Shown piece by piece: positions 46,192 through 57,699 of a stretch of DNA of 64,000 nt. How positions within the stretch are numbered: position 1 is the first letter of the stretch; each line of letters starts with the position of its first letter. The notes under the pieces are model-generated. The model saw only the letters and a list, made by a program, of their open reading frames with translations, was not told where the DNA came from and searched no databases. Source of the stretch: Cavenderia fasciculata (taxonomy: Eukaryota; Evosea; Eumycetozoa; Acytosteliales; Cavenderiaceae); assembly GCF_000203815.1 (NCBI RefSeq), contig NW_004457624.1, positions 2,108,001 through 2,172,000 of the forward strand, read 5' to 3'. Position numbers and translations under genes: made by a program.

Positions 46192-48313
46192 TTAATTTAT
46201 TATCGTTTTAGCAATATAACGAGATTGATTTCTTTTAGTAATATAAATTAAGAATAGACCAACAAAAATAGAAGCACCATTAAATGCAACAGAGATTAAG
46301 AAACTTGATCTAAAACATTTGATACCGTAACATTGGTGTTGACTATCGGCCATTGAATCATAAAGGGCACCAGATATGTATCCAAATGCCAAACTACCAG
46401 CTGCCGATGCCAATGCCATTAACCCAAAATTCAATCCAAATCTTCTTGACCCGAATCTAATCGTTGCCAATGACACCATCATTGACACTAATCCACCATA
46501 CCCAACACCCGTTAAAATGGTGACTACTACAAATACTTGTTTTGCAAATGCAAATACAAAATGTGTAATTGTCAAGATTAAACTTGATAGTACTAGGAAC
46601 CAAAATCTTGAAACTCTTTTTGACAATAGATCCGATAATAAACCAAAAGATAATCTACCAACTAGATTTGAACAAGCAAATACAATGACTAGATCACTTT
46701 GAATCGATTCCTTGTAGCCAAGAGACAGCGCAATCGACCCAATATTATTAAGTAACATTAAACTTGTACCAGCACCAAAAAAGTAAATCGTCACGAATAA
46801 CCAAAACTCTAGTGTTTTGAATAACTCTAATCCACTAATATCTCTTTTACCATCTAAATAATTTGGTCCTAATTTAATTCCATCTTCTTCCAATGATGAT
46901 GGTTGTTGATCCATTTCAGTTGCAGTGGTGGTAGTAGTAGTAGTAGTAGTACCCAAGCCCAAGTTGGATTGAGAACTACTTTGAATTAATTTACTACGTC
47001 TAAGTAATTCATAACTTGAAGTAGGTGAAGTTTCTTGAATGGATTGTTCAATTTGTTTGGTTCCAATTTTTCTAACGAGGAATGCACCAACAAGCGATAC
47101 ACTGGCAAGTAACAATGCTAAAAACATAAAGTAACCATCTACATCTTGATGTTTTTTAAATGTTCCTTTGTAGATACCACTAAATATACCAGAGGATATA
47201 GCAAAGAATCCTACCAAGAGACCACTAATCTTTCCATGATGACGTAATGGAAAGTTATAAACATTTGATACTACGGCAGCTGTAAATGATGCATGTGAAC
47301 CTTGACCAACTATAAATAAAAAGAATGAAAGTAACAGTGGATGTGATGGTAATGCACCTTGTACAACTCCATAACACCCAAAATATCCCAATAAATAGAA
47401 TCCAGTTGCTATCAAACATGTATAAAATGGTCCTGTTCTATCATATAAATATCCAACTGTTACTCCTACATATCTAAAAATAATAATAGAAATTAATAAT
47501 TAATAAATAAACAAGAAATGTATATAATATAATATTATTTATATTATCTTACATTCCAACATCACCAAGTGAAATGGCTTGATTAATTTCAGTTTGAGAA
47601 TAACCTAATTTATGTTTAACTTCATTGGATACAACACTGAAACCATAAAGTGTACCAGAGATTAAGATGACTAGTGAACCCCAAATCAAAGATACATAAC
47701 GGAAATGATTTGGATCGCGAATAGGTGGAAAAGGAGGTTCAAAGAATTTGGTGTGTTGCTTTTGTTGTTGTTGAGAGGAATCAAGTTGATTTGATTTTTT
47801 TAAATCAATGGCAATATCGCTGGCGGTATCAGCTGGATCATCTTTGTGAAATTGGTGATCATCGGGTGATGATAATGAAGAGGATGGAGAATGGTTCTTT
47901 TCGTCGTTTTCAATCATATTTGTTAAAATACTACCTCCTCCTATTGAAGTATATATTTGTTCTATTATATTATTATTATTATTATTATTCTGAAGACTGG
48001 AAGAAGAGGAAATGGATGAATAAGGAGAAACTAAATGAATTCTTTCCTCATCTTTATCTTCATCCTCTTCCTCCTCCTCATCTTCTTCCACATGTTGACT
48101 AATACTATCTATTCGTCTACTACTACTCCTACTACTACTGCTACTATCATTGAATGTATTGGATAATAAAGAGGGGGATGAATTTGATTTGTCCTCTTCT
48201 TCTTCCTCTTCTTGTTCTTCTCCTAATAGGTGGTGTCGCATTGTATTGGTATTATTACTTTCATTGTTGTGTGTGTTTGGTGATTTATCTATACTACTAT
48301 TATTATTATTCAT
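46192..48313 (-). CDS. Nodulin-like major facilitator transporter
   Basis: Exons 48313-47553 and 47473-46192 give 680 residues. The first 190 are Ser/Asn/Glu-rich and acidic, probably cytosolic. The membrane part starts RYVSLIWGSLVILISGTLYGFSV with LGYSQTEINQAISLGDVG, the nodulin-like MFS signature, and continues with YVGVTVGYLYDRTGP (split by the intron), GQGSHASFTAAVVSNVYNFP and RHHGKISGLLVGFFAIS. About 12 hydrophobic segments are seen, with a long loop between the halves. Relatives include plant nodulin-like and fungal MCH-type transporters of small organic solutes or iron; no substrate can be assigned. It is a multi-pass membrane protein. It lies upstream of, and on the same strand as, gfm2. 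Confidence 0.87.
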
Positions 48314-49312
48314 TCCACTAATATTTATATGTATTGTATGTATATGTGTGTATGTATGATTTATTTATATATGATTCATGTAATATTATCACCAAAACAT
48401 CTTCTTCTCTCTCTCTCTCTCTCAAACACACATCAACCTCCACACACACTCTATCGTCAGTTCCGCACGATCAACTTTTGAAGATTAATGAGTTCGAGGG
48501 GGTTCCATTCAAGTATGAATTTTCAAAAAGATATTTTTGTTTTCGGGGTCGGTTCAATTTTGGATGAACGAAATTTTAATTGGAGGGAATTTTAAAGGTT
48601 TTATTTTCAAGTTATTTGACAAGAAATAAGATAGATAAATATTAATAAAAAAGTATATACCATAGAAACCATGTATGGAAATTATTTTTTAATGGATTGA
48701 TATTAAGATTTAAATTGATTATCTTTTAAAAAATTGATTACCTTTTCTTTGATTTTTGCTTCTTCCAACCAAACTATATACAAGATACAAACTAAACTCT
48801 ATTTGTTGTTGAAAAGGTTGGTTTCAATGAAATGCACTAGTAGTACTAGTGAAGCACCCTTGGTACAAAAACAAATAGAGTTTAGATGATTAGAGGGACG
48901 ATCATATCGACAAGTTATCATTGGTCACTTTCTCTGTTCGATAGATCGAATCAACAAACTATGTAACCAACAATAGTTAGCAAAGTGCCAAACCTAAAAA
49001 TGATCACAAAAGGTTGTTCCAATTCTTGATTGATAATATCTTATAAGGTATTCTTTCTATCAATGGATTATTATTATGGATAATTTTAATAATTGTTATA
49101 ATACAGTAGTAAAGAATTATTTGTTATACTCATTGGTTCTACCACCACACAAACTCTCGGGTTCAAAAAAAAAAAATTAAATAAAAAAAAAAAACCAAAA
49201 GGATGTATAAAAAAACGAACGAAAGCTTTATAATTTCATTTGATTCGTTGATTGTACAATATAAATAGTTATATATAATATTTATATATTTATATATCAT
49301 TATCATCTAACC
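48314..49312. other. Divergent intergenic region with a foldback
   Basis: About 1 kb between the MFS transporter and the helicase genes, which start in opposite directions. It includes CT and CA repeats near 48405-48450, the 16-bp inverted repeat at 48792-48885, a less AT-rich patch at 48890-48995 and a TATATATA-rich stretch (49268-49300) just before the helicase ATG. No tRNA or known small-RNA motif is seen. Confidence 0.5.
48792..48885. repeat. 16-bp perfect inverted repeat enclosing a second hairpin
   Basis: The arms are ctaaactctatttgtt (48792-48807) and its exact complement at 48870-48885, with 62 bases between. Inside, CACTAGT and ACTAGTG (48835-48851) form a 7-bp stem with a 3-nt loop. 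A folded RNA or a small mobile element remnant are both possible. Confidence 0.75.
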
Positions 49313-51878
49313 ATGGTACATCCAAATAGTAACAATAAACAACAATCACAACAACAACAAGATCAAAATAACAAGATCAAAAAGAGAGATTTTAGAAAGA
49401 ATCGTCCGCCTCCAACAACCAACAATGACGCCAAGAATAAAGATAATGTAGTTAGTTTTGACGACCAAGGAAATCAAACAACAACAAAATCAAACAACTA
49501 TAACAATAACAATAACAGCTATAACAATAACAATAGAAATAATAGTTATAATAATAATCGTGGTGATGATTATTCAAGTTCATATGAAAACAAAGGAGGT
49601 TATAATAACAATAGAAACAATAATAATAGTTATAATAATAGAAACAACAATTATAACAACAAGGGTGCTGCTACAGGAGATAGATTTAATCAAAACAAAT
49701 ATTCAAATCAATTTAAAGATAACAATAGAAACAATAATAGATTCTCGAAAGATACCAGATCTGGTACCTCTACTACCCCATCTACCTCTACATCTACTGA
49801 ACAACAAGAAAGATATATACCAAAAAAAGTATATGAACAAAAGACAGGTATTAAAGTAGACACTGCAGTAAAGAGTGACAAGATATTGGATCAAATCAAT
49901 GATGAACAAGTCAATAAGAGAGTGTATGGAGAAGACACTGAAAAGGTGGTAGAGTTGGTTCCAGTCGATTTCACGTTGGATGAGAACAAGATTGTTGGTG
50001 GTTTCTCGAAATTCTTTTTGCGTGGTCTTGTAGAGAGCGAAGTTGCCGTGACTCAAGACACTGAATTTGTGATTGAAGGTACTATTAATGACGACAAGAC
50101 CTTTATTGGAGACAGCAAGATTCCTATTGTCGGTGATGGAGAACACTCGGTTTTGGCACCAGAATTCAATACCTATCTCACCGAGACGAACCTCTATACA
50201 CCCAATTATCTCCAACAACATCTTTGGCCATTGGCGCTGACCGGTCATGATTTGATGGTCATCTCACCACCCGGCTCTGGCAAGACTATTGGGTTCCTCC
50301 TCCCACTCGTCCCACACATTCAACATAGAATGTCTCAAAAGACGCTGGTTGCCAAGAGTCCAGTGGCTCTGATTGTTTTACCAACCCGTGAGCTTGCTCA
50401 ACAAGTCTATCGTAGTGCTATCCCATTGAAACGTCATTTCGGTATCTCTGCAGTTCCCATCTATGGTGGTGTCGATCCAAAACCACAAATCGAGTTGCTC
50501 AAAAACACTCCTCACATTCTCATTGCCACACCAGGTCGTCTATTGGATTTCATTCAACAAGATATTATTAGTCTCAAAGGTGTCACTGTTGCCGTACTCG
50601 ATGAAGCCGACAAAATCCTATCTATGGGTTTCATGCCACAACTCGTTCAAATCCGTTCCCAAATTCGTCCCAACGCCCACATTATCCTTTCCTCTGCAAC
50701 CTTTAGTGCTAAATTGGAACAAAATTGGTTATCCTCTCCTTCAATTAAATTAAGAATTGGTAAAAATGAATTACCTGATCAATCAAATATTAAACAAGTA
50801 AGAAATAGAAAAAAAAGAAAAAAAAATAGAAATATATACTAATATTTATTTTGTTTCTTTTCTTTTTTTTTAGCATTTAATTTATGTTAAATCATCGAAA
50901 ATGTCACAAAAGTTTGAAACTAGATTAAAAGAAATTATTAAACAAGGAAAGAAAATTATTGTATTTTTTAATCAAACTGCAAATTGTAAAGAATTTAAAA
51001 AAAATAGAAAAAAGAGATAAAGAAAAAAGAGATTAACCTTATTTATTATTTTTTTATTTTTAGTAATAACAATTAGTAAATTATTAAAAAAGAGTAATAT
51101 TAATCATAGTAGTTTATTTGGAAAGAAAACACAACATGAACGTGATTTGGTGATTGGTTATTTCAAGAATAATGCAAGTGCCAAGTTGTTGTTGTGTACC
51201 GATGTGGTTGGTAGAGGTATTCATATTGATGATTTGGATGTTGTATTTAATTATCAATTACCTACCAGTCTTGAACAATATTGTCATAGAATTGGTCGTG
51301 TCGGTAGAAATGGAAGACAAGGATGTATTGCCTATTCCTTTGTCACTGTTTCCAACAAGACTATCCTTCCAGACCTAGTACAATACTTGGAAACCAATGG
51401 AAACAAGGTAGAGAATGACTTTAAAAAGAATATCAACCTCCAATTGGGTCTCAACTTGGATATTCCAATTAGCAAGAATCAAATTGAACGTGAAGAAATT
51501 GCTAAAAAGATTCAAACTGAAAAGAATGAAAGATTAGAAAGAAGAAAACAAAGAGAGGAAACTGAATCTGAACAAAAAATGGATATCGACAAGGAAAAAA
51601 AGGAAAAAAAGGATGAAAAGAAAGATGAAAAGATGGATGATTCAAGTGATAGTGATTCAAGTTCATCATCATCATCATCATCAGAAGAAGAAGAAGAAGA
51701 TGACTCAAGTGATTCCAGCTCATCTGATGATGATTCAAGCTCATCTGATGATGATTCAAGCTCATCTGATGATGATTCAAGCTCATCTGAAGATGAATCA
51801 AGCTCTAGTTCAAGTTCCGATGACTCTAGTTCAGAATCAAGTTCATCAGATGATGATGATGATTCAAGTTCAGACTAA
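49313..51878 (+). CDS. DEAD-box RNA helicase with Asn-rich and acidic tails
   Basis: Exons 49313-50797, 50874-50985 and 51064-51878 give 803 residues. The first 170 are Asn/Gln/Tyr-rich with RGG-like units. The helicase core shows PPGSGKT (motif I), PTRELAQQ, TPGRLLDF, DEAD (VLDEADKIL), SAT, IVFFNQTAN, LLCTDVVGRGIH and HRIGRVGRNGR. Motif Q is loose (YTPNYLQQHLWP). The C-terminus is Lys/Glu-rich and ends in about 75 Ser/Asp residues, partly from a 21-bp tandem repeat. It unwinds or remodels RNA with ATP. The middle exon is 112 nt, and the frame joins only if the donor in aat-t|gtaaag is used. The subfamily is not resolved. Confidence 0.93.
51717..51800 (+). repeat. 21-bp coding tandem repeat (SSSDDDS)
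   Basis: Three perfect copies and one diverged copy of agctcatctgatgatgattca-type units encode the Ser/Asp tail of the helicase. Confidence 0.9.
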
Positions 51879-52173
51879 ATACACACTTTCTTTAAAAATA
51901 AATAAAATAACAATACTTGATTCAAATTCTAGATCCCTTCATTTCAAACTCGATATCTCTTTATTTTATTTTAACTGTATTATTATATTTTTTTTTTTTC
52001 ATAAGCACAAATTTGCAACCTATCGCGATAACTTGCTTTGACTGTTTTAATGCATTTGAAGTGAAATGAATATTCAAAAGCAATCTAGATTTATAAATAG
52101 ATAGATAGTAGATTAATACATAATAGATTATACATTATTATATAGATTATAGATAATATAGAGAGAGATTAGA

Positions 52174-53659
52174 ATGACATTACAATCAGCTGATTATAAT
52201 GAAGATCTAGCTGATTTGGGAGAGAAATTAGAAAGTTTAACATCTTCAGATGTAGCCCAATTCTATCACTCGGGTACGAGTGGTGAAATTGCAATGCCCA
52301 AGATAAAGGTTGAAGGAATGGGTATATGTTCTTTCCCATTCCAACCAGAACAAATACAAAAATTAATTAAAGTTGCTGAAAAGGCTCCTTTTGGTAAGGT
52401 AGGTAAAGTAAAACAAAAAAGATGATAGTAAAGATCATGAACGATTGTAACTAACGACGTATATATCTTTACTTTACTCTCTCTTTGTGTTTTAGAGAGA
52501 AAAAACATTGGTCGATGAAAAAGTAAGAAAAGTATGGCAAATTAGTGGTGATAAAGTAACGATTGTTGGAGATAGTTGGGATAAATGGTTAAGTGATACA
52601 TTGGTCATGATAGCACAACAATTGGGAATTGGAGATGAAGAGATTGAAGCTAATCTATATAAAATGTTGGTCTATGAAAAGGGTGGATTCTTTCTACCAC
52701 ATCGTGACACTGAAAAGGAGAAGGGCATGTTTGCCTCTCTTATCATTTCTCTGCCATGCCAACATAGTGGTGGCGACTTGATTGTATCGCATGGAACACA
52801 AGAGGTAACACTATCATTGGTCAACAACACTGTCAATAATGTCAAATTTGCAGCATTTTATGCAGATTGTCGACACGAGGTCAAACCAGTTGCATCGGGT
52901 CACCGTATATGCCTTGCCTACAATTTGGTCAGAGACGGCAGGCAATATGACCCAACTGCCACCAATACAGACAATTTAGACGAATTGGTCCAAGAATTGC
53001 AAAGTTGTCTTGTCTCGCTAGACGAATCTATCATCTATGTACTAGATCACCAATACACACTCAATCAAATGACCTTTAACTTGCTCAAGGGTGATGACCA
53101 ATCAAAAGCCTTTTTACTATTAAAGGCGGCATCCAAATTGACCAATGTCCTAGTTGGTATTGGTACTATCAGTATCACAGAGACTGGCAACTATGGCTAT
53201 GGAAACGACGACTATGAAGATGAAGAGCTTCGAGAATGCAATATGGAAAATATAGTGGGACTAATTAGCCGTAAAGCATGGAAAAACTCTTCGTTTGGAC
53301 TTGAACAAGTTTTGCCCCACGATGCCTTTCAAGATTACGAACCAGACCACGAAAAAATAGAAGAACATACTGGAAATGAAGGTGCTACCTATGAAAGATG
53401 GTATAGATGTACTGGTTTAATTATAAAATCAACTGGAGAAATTAATCTTAAACCTTCAATTGTAAGGGAAATTGATGAAGTTGTTGATGAAGATGATGAA
53501 GATGAAGAAGATGAGGAGGAGGAGGAAGAGGAAGAGGAAGAAGAAGAGGAAGAAGATGAAGAAGAGGAAGAAGATGAAGAAGAGGAAGAAGATGAAGAAG
53601 AGGCAGATAGACAAAAAAAGAGGAAACGTGGTACATCAAGTAATCCAATTGTACTTTAA
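52174..53659 (+). CDS. 2-oxoglutarate/Fe(II)-dependent oxygenase family protein
   Basis: Exons 52174-52398 and 52496-53659 give 462 residues; the junction reads APFGK|REKTLVDEKVRKVWQI. The double-stranded beta-helix has the iron ligands in FFLPHRDTEKEKGMFASLII (HxD) and a distal His in YADCRHEVKPV, followed by the 2-oxoglutarate Arg in SGHRICLAYNL. GGDLIVSHG lies between. The last 60 residues are almost all Glu/Asp, ending in a basic patch. Related proteins hydroxylate proteins or small molecules, and similar uncharacterised ones occur in fungi and plants. The substrate cannot be inferred. No signal peptide is present. Confidence 0.85.
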
Positions 53660-53904
53660 AAATAAATAAATACAATTAATATATGCCGTAATATAGTGTT
53701 GATAAAATTGCTCAATTTTTAGTTTATAATATTATTGTTGACAGTGAAGAGGGTGATGAGAATGGAGATTAGGCAGTAATAAAAATTATAATTCTTTCCC
53801 ACTCAAGTGTAAAATTATGTTGAAAAACGGGTCCAATCTACTACTCCATATCAAATCAGTTTTTTGTAATGTTTATGGGTAGAATAACAAATATTTGATT
53901 TAAA

Positions 53905-54435
53905 AAATCGGGAACATTCAGTTTCCCCCATGTTCTTGCGAACCTGGCGAAGAATTGTCTGGCATGTGTTTGGGTCTTGATTATTTCGTAGGGCTGTTGG
54001 CGATGGCTGTTGTGGTTTGGTTAACCAGTTTGGCGTGTTCGACGTAGATTATACCTTTGAATCTTGCAATGACCATCTTATCTTCGTTTTCATCAGGTGA
54101 ATATGTCGAGTGATAGATGGTGTTGAGGTGGTGGTGCCATGCTTTTAGAAGCATAATAGCTACTAGGGTTGAGTATCTGGTCCTTTGTTGAGTGACGAGA
54201 GGTTGAGGGCGTTTGGATCCCAATCTTTTTTGATACCCGTGATTTCTTGAATGATCGTTCCCCATCTCTCGTTTCTATTTGCCAGGAAGGGGCATAGGAA
54301 TAGGCTGTGGAGGATGGGACCAGTGTTGGTTTCGGGGTACGCCTCGAGGCATAGTTTACATAGGTGTCTATCGAACGCTGGGGTCGGGGTTGGTTTCAAT
54401 GCTCTTGCGAGAAACCTAATCGTCAGATCTCTCTA
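53905..54435 (-). mobile_element. Decayed 3' part of a non-LTR retrotransposon
   Basis: Less AT-rich than its surroundings. On the minus strand one frame (about 54433-54163) reads RDLTIRFLARALKPTP, then CKLCLEAYPETNTG and LHSLFLCPFLANRNERWGTI. This is a C-x2-C...H...C knuckle like the one at the end of reverse transcriptases of non-LTR elements. A second frame (54265-53981) continues with IMLLKAWHHHLNTIY and VIARFKGIIYVEHAKLVN to a stop, so at least one frameshift is present. No RT catalytic motif remains, so the copy is 5'-truncated. It ends about 70 bases upstream of a tRNA gene, as expected for the tRNA-targeting TRE elements of dictyostelids; the family assignment is inference. Confidence 0.65.
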
Positions 54436-54503
54436 ATTTTTTTTTGTTTTTTTTTAAAAATACAAAGGGTAAATTCCCACTTTTCGGAAATGAATTCAAC
54501 AAA

Positions 54504-54574
54504 GGCTCCATAGTTGAATGGTACAATACTACCTTTGGGTGGTAGTGGTCTGGGTTCGATTCCCGGTGGAGCCC
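54504..54574 (+). tRNA. tRNA-Pro (anticodon UGG)
   Basis: A complete cloverleaf without intron. The acceptor arms GGCTCCA and TGGAGCC pair fully. The anticodon stem CTACC/GGTAG closes the loop TTTGGGT, giving anticodon TGG with G37, as usual for proline. The T arm is CTGGG-TTCGATT-CCCGG, which also provides the polymerase III B box; TAGTTGAATGG serves as the A box. C at 54574 is the discriminator base. Confidence 0.97.
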
Positions 54575-54579
54575 TTCTC

Positions 54580-54586
54580 TTTTTTT
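54580..54586 (+). terminator. Polymerase III T-run terminator
   Basis: Seven T residues begin six bases after the tRNA-Pro discriminator, the standard polymerase III stop signal. Confidence 0.85.
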
Positions 54587-54950
54587 ATCGCTCGACGTGT
54601 AATGAAGATCTCATTATCTCGGTTTTTACAAACGTTAACCTTTAAGACACGCGAACGATCATTATACTCTTTATTGTTCTAACAACATTATAAAGGTATA
54701 GTAAAGTAATAAATAAATAAATACACAACATTGTTCTAACAACATTATAAAGACTTTATTACTCTCTTTTATTCTTTCTTAAATACAATAGTGATATACG
54801 TTAGAAGGGCCCTCTACATATACACTATCATATTTATTAAAGACGCCGCGGCCAAAAAAAAAAAAACATATCCTTTTTTTTTGTGCTCTAATTTGTTGTT
54901 GGAAACAGTACTGTAATCATATATATTTAAATAAAAAAATGATGATTTAT
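54587..54950. other. Intergenic region downstream of tRNA-Pro
   Basis: About 360 bases. Besides the 23-bp direct repeats it has a small GC-rich spot (gacgccgcggcc, 54843-54854) followed by a poly-A run. No gene is recognised. Confidence 0.4.
54673..54752. repeat. 23-bp direct repeat pair downstream of tRNA-Pro
   Basis: The 23-nt sequence at 54673-54695 (core ttgttctaacaacattata) recurs exactly at 54730-54752 with 34 bases between. It could be a local duplication or the scar of an element that inserted next to the tRNA gene. Confidence 0.9.
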
Positions 54951-57479
54951 TTATTGAGTAGAATTAATAAAAGCCAAAGGACTAGAAAGTGATTTTTTAG
55001 CTCTACTAGCAATGATATTAGCCTTTGCAATATCCTTTGTCACCCTCAGTTCAAATCTAAAGTAATTGATCCAAGTTTCAGTGTCGGATGCAGCAAAGTC
55101 CTTATTTTGAAAGTAGGTTTCATAGACTGAACGGACTTGATTTGGATCGACATTTTGACGTTCTTGAATATAGAGGATGGTACGAAGATAAAATTCTCTA
55201 GAGATTGGACGGAATTGAAGAACAAGGGAATAAGCCTCTTGCCATTGATTATTATCAACATTATTCATGTATAAATAATCAATAAAATAAAGTTTAACTG
55301 CATTTTGAATATCTTTTAATCCATTTAATGATCTCATTAATTTCTATATAAACAAAATAAAATAGTTAATAATTTCTTTCTTTTTTTTTTTTTTTTTTTC
55401 TATTTCTATTTCTTTTTTACCTTGAAAAGTTCCAAAGTTTTTTTACTATCTGTTTTTAAATTTGTTTGATTTAATTTTGAATCAAAATATTGGATAGCAT
55501 ATTTTTCATATAATTTAAATTGTTGGGCCGTGATGGATTGAGTAGAGATGGTTGAAATGGCAACTGGGAATAATTTAGAGAAACCTTCTTCATACAAAGT
55601 TACCATATCCAATGATTCTCCACCATTTAATAAAGATTGTTTGTTTAATAAATTATTTCTAAGAGTCCAAAGAATGATAGATGTTGGTAGTTTGACGACA
55701 GATGATTCAGCCAATTTGATAGCCTTTTCAATTTGATTGGTATTAATGTATAATTGAACCAATGAGGAGATACCTTGTTCACCAAGTACACCTTGTTTGT
55801 TGGCTTGTTCATAGAGTGATAGTAAATATTCCTTTGCCATTTGAATCAATGGCCAATCTTGTTCATTACCAACATTCAACTTGTCAAATACATTTTCCAT
55901 CAATATAGTTTCAACTTGAGCCACATACTTTTCAGTTGCAATATTTTTAAATCCATTATTTAAAACTTGTAACATCTTTTTAAGACGTGATTCTTCCAAT
56001 GATGAAGATGAAGATGAAGATTCAGTGTTTGATCCTTCACCAAGTTCAATTGAAGCAATCATCATCCACATTTCAATTTGATTGGCAGAGAAATCTTCTT
56101 GCAATGATTTCAAAATAGCTTCAGTAACATTCTTTTCCAATGTCATTGTCAACTCCATTGTTTCCTTGTTTCTCTTTCCAACCTCTGAAAATTTTCTTGT
56201 AATCTTGTGAAATTCTTGTCTAAATTTAAAATCATTTGAGATTTCTTTAAAGAAATAAAAAGAAAGATTAATAAAACTATGACTATTAATCTATCTATCT
56301 ATCTATTTTTTTTTGTTCTTTTTACTTTTAGTTGCAGCTTGATAAATAATGATTGCAATTTTTCCTTGAATGACAGATGAATTTAAAAGAGTATCAGCTT
56401 CAAACATTTCCTTTCCAAAAGTAATAAATCTATTTTCTCCACCTTTGGCAAGTTGTTCAGCCAATAAATCAGATGTTGGTTTTTTAGATACAGTTTCACC
56501 ATTTTCTCCTACTTCTTCTTCATCCTCTAGTTGCTCTTTATCGTCATCACTATCATCTTTTTGTTTCTTTACATCAATATCCATTTTCTCTTGTTTCTTT
56601 TTTAATATTTCAATCTTTACTTTTTTTTGCTATAAATCATAAATAAAAAAGGATCTATTAATATGTATGATTCATTTATATATATATATATATTTATCTA
56701 TTTTCATACAGATTCATTAATATTAATATTATTAATTAATTGTGAAACATAGGATAATTCCATTTGGAAAAAGTAATGCCATAATGATCTATCAGATGGA
56801 TTGTATTGAATACCAAGTTGAATAAGATTACGAGCAGATGCAATTCTACTATTCACTTCAAATTCAAAAGCTGCTGCTGTACGCCACAATGCTGGTGACA
56901 ATGGTAATTTTTGAAGTGCTTTTGAAAGAATTCTTAAAGAATAGAATAGAAAAGAAATATGTTTTGTTAATAAATGAAAAGATATTGATATAGTGTTTGT
57001 TTCATATTTACGTTGAAGTACCAGCATGACTAGCTCTTGCAATTCTAATATTTAAATAACTTAACCATAATCTTTCATCATTTGATTTTTCACACAACTT
57101 GTGGAATAGATCAAGTGCATGTTTAAGTGGTGATCTTAGAGATTTAATATAATGAATTTCTAAAATAAATAGTAAATAAAATTAAGATTAATATCTTTTA
57201 TATACATCTATCTATTTATCTATTTATCTATTTACCTCTACCAAACTTTTTTTGTTTTGCTTGATAGGCAACATGTAAATCAGCATCCAATTGTAATTCA
57301 TATTTGATATACTTCATAGTTAGAGCCTTCTTTACAACAGAGTTACCTGTCAACTTTACTTCAAAGTCTTTTCTCTTGTCCATGATGCTACGATACTGTT
57401 GTTTGGTGAAATAACCTTCGGTCACCAATTCCATAGTAGCATCTTCTAAAGATGCTAAATGTTTATTAACTCTATCCAT
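54951..57479 (-). CDS. utp6: U3 snoRNA-associated protein UTP6 (HAT repeats)
   Basis: Six exons, 57479-57236, 57159-57012, 56932-56710, 56629-56326, 56244-55421 and 55343-54951, give 711 residues, all in phase. The start MDRVNKHLASLEDATMELVT with GYFTKQQYRSIMDKRKDFEVKL matches the UTP6 N-terminus. HAT-type repeats follow (RLWLSYLNIRIARASHAG, LSPALWRTAAAFEFE, DRSLWHYFFQMEL) and recur near the C-terminus (TETWINYFRFELRVTKD). A Lys/Asp/Glu-rich insert lies near residues 225-265. UTP6 belongs to the UTP-B part of the small-subunit processome, which works with U3 snoRNA on 18S rRNA maturation in the nucleolus. Confidence 0.92.
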
Positions 57480-57699
57480 CCCTTTTTGACTCGACTACTC
57501 TTTGTTACTAACAAACTAACTAACTATGATGATAGGGTACTAGCAAAAGTAAGATGTATCTAAAATCAATGTTTTAATTAACTTTCTTTCGTTCGTTTCG
57601 TTTGAAAAAAAAAAAAAAAAATAACGGAAAAAAAAAAGAGAGAGAAGAAGTCTTGGTTTGTAGTTAATAATCATATTAATAGTATTATTTATTTATTTA

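Noticed and set aside
48334-48567. A 77-codon frame upstream of the helicase
   Set aside because: It starts in GTATGT repeats and crosses CT and CA repeats; it looks like divergent promoter DNA.
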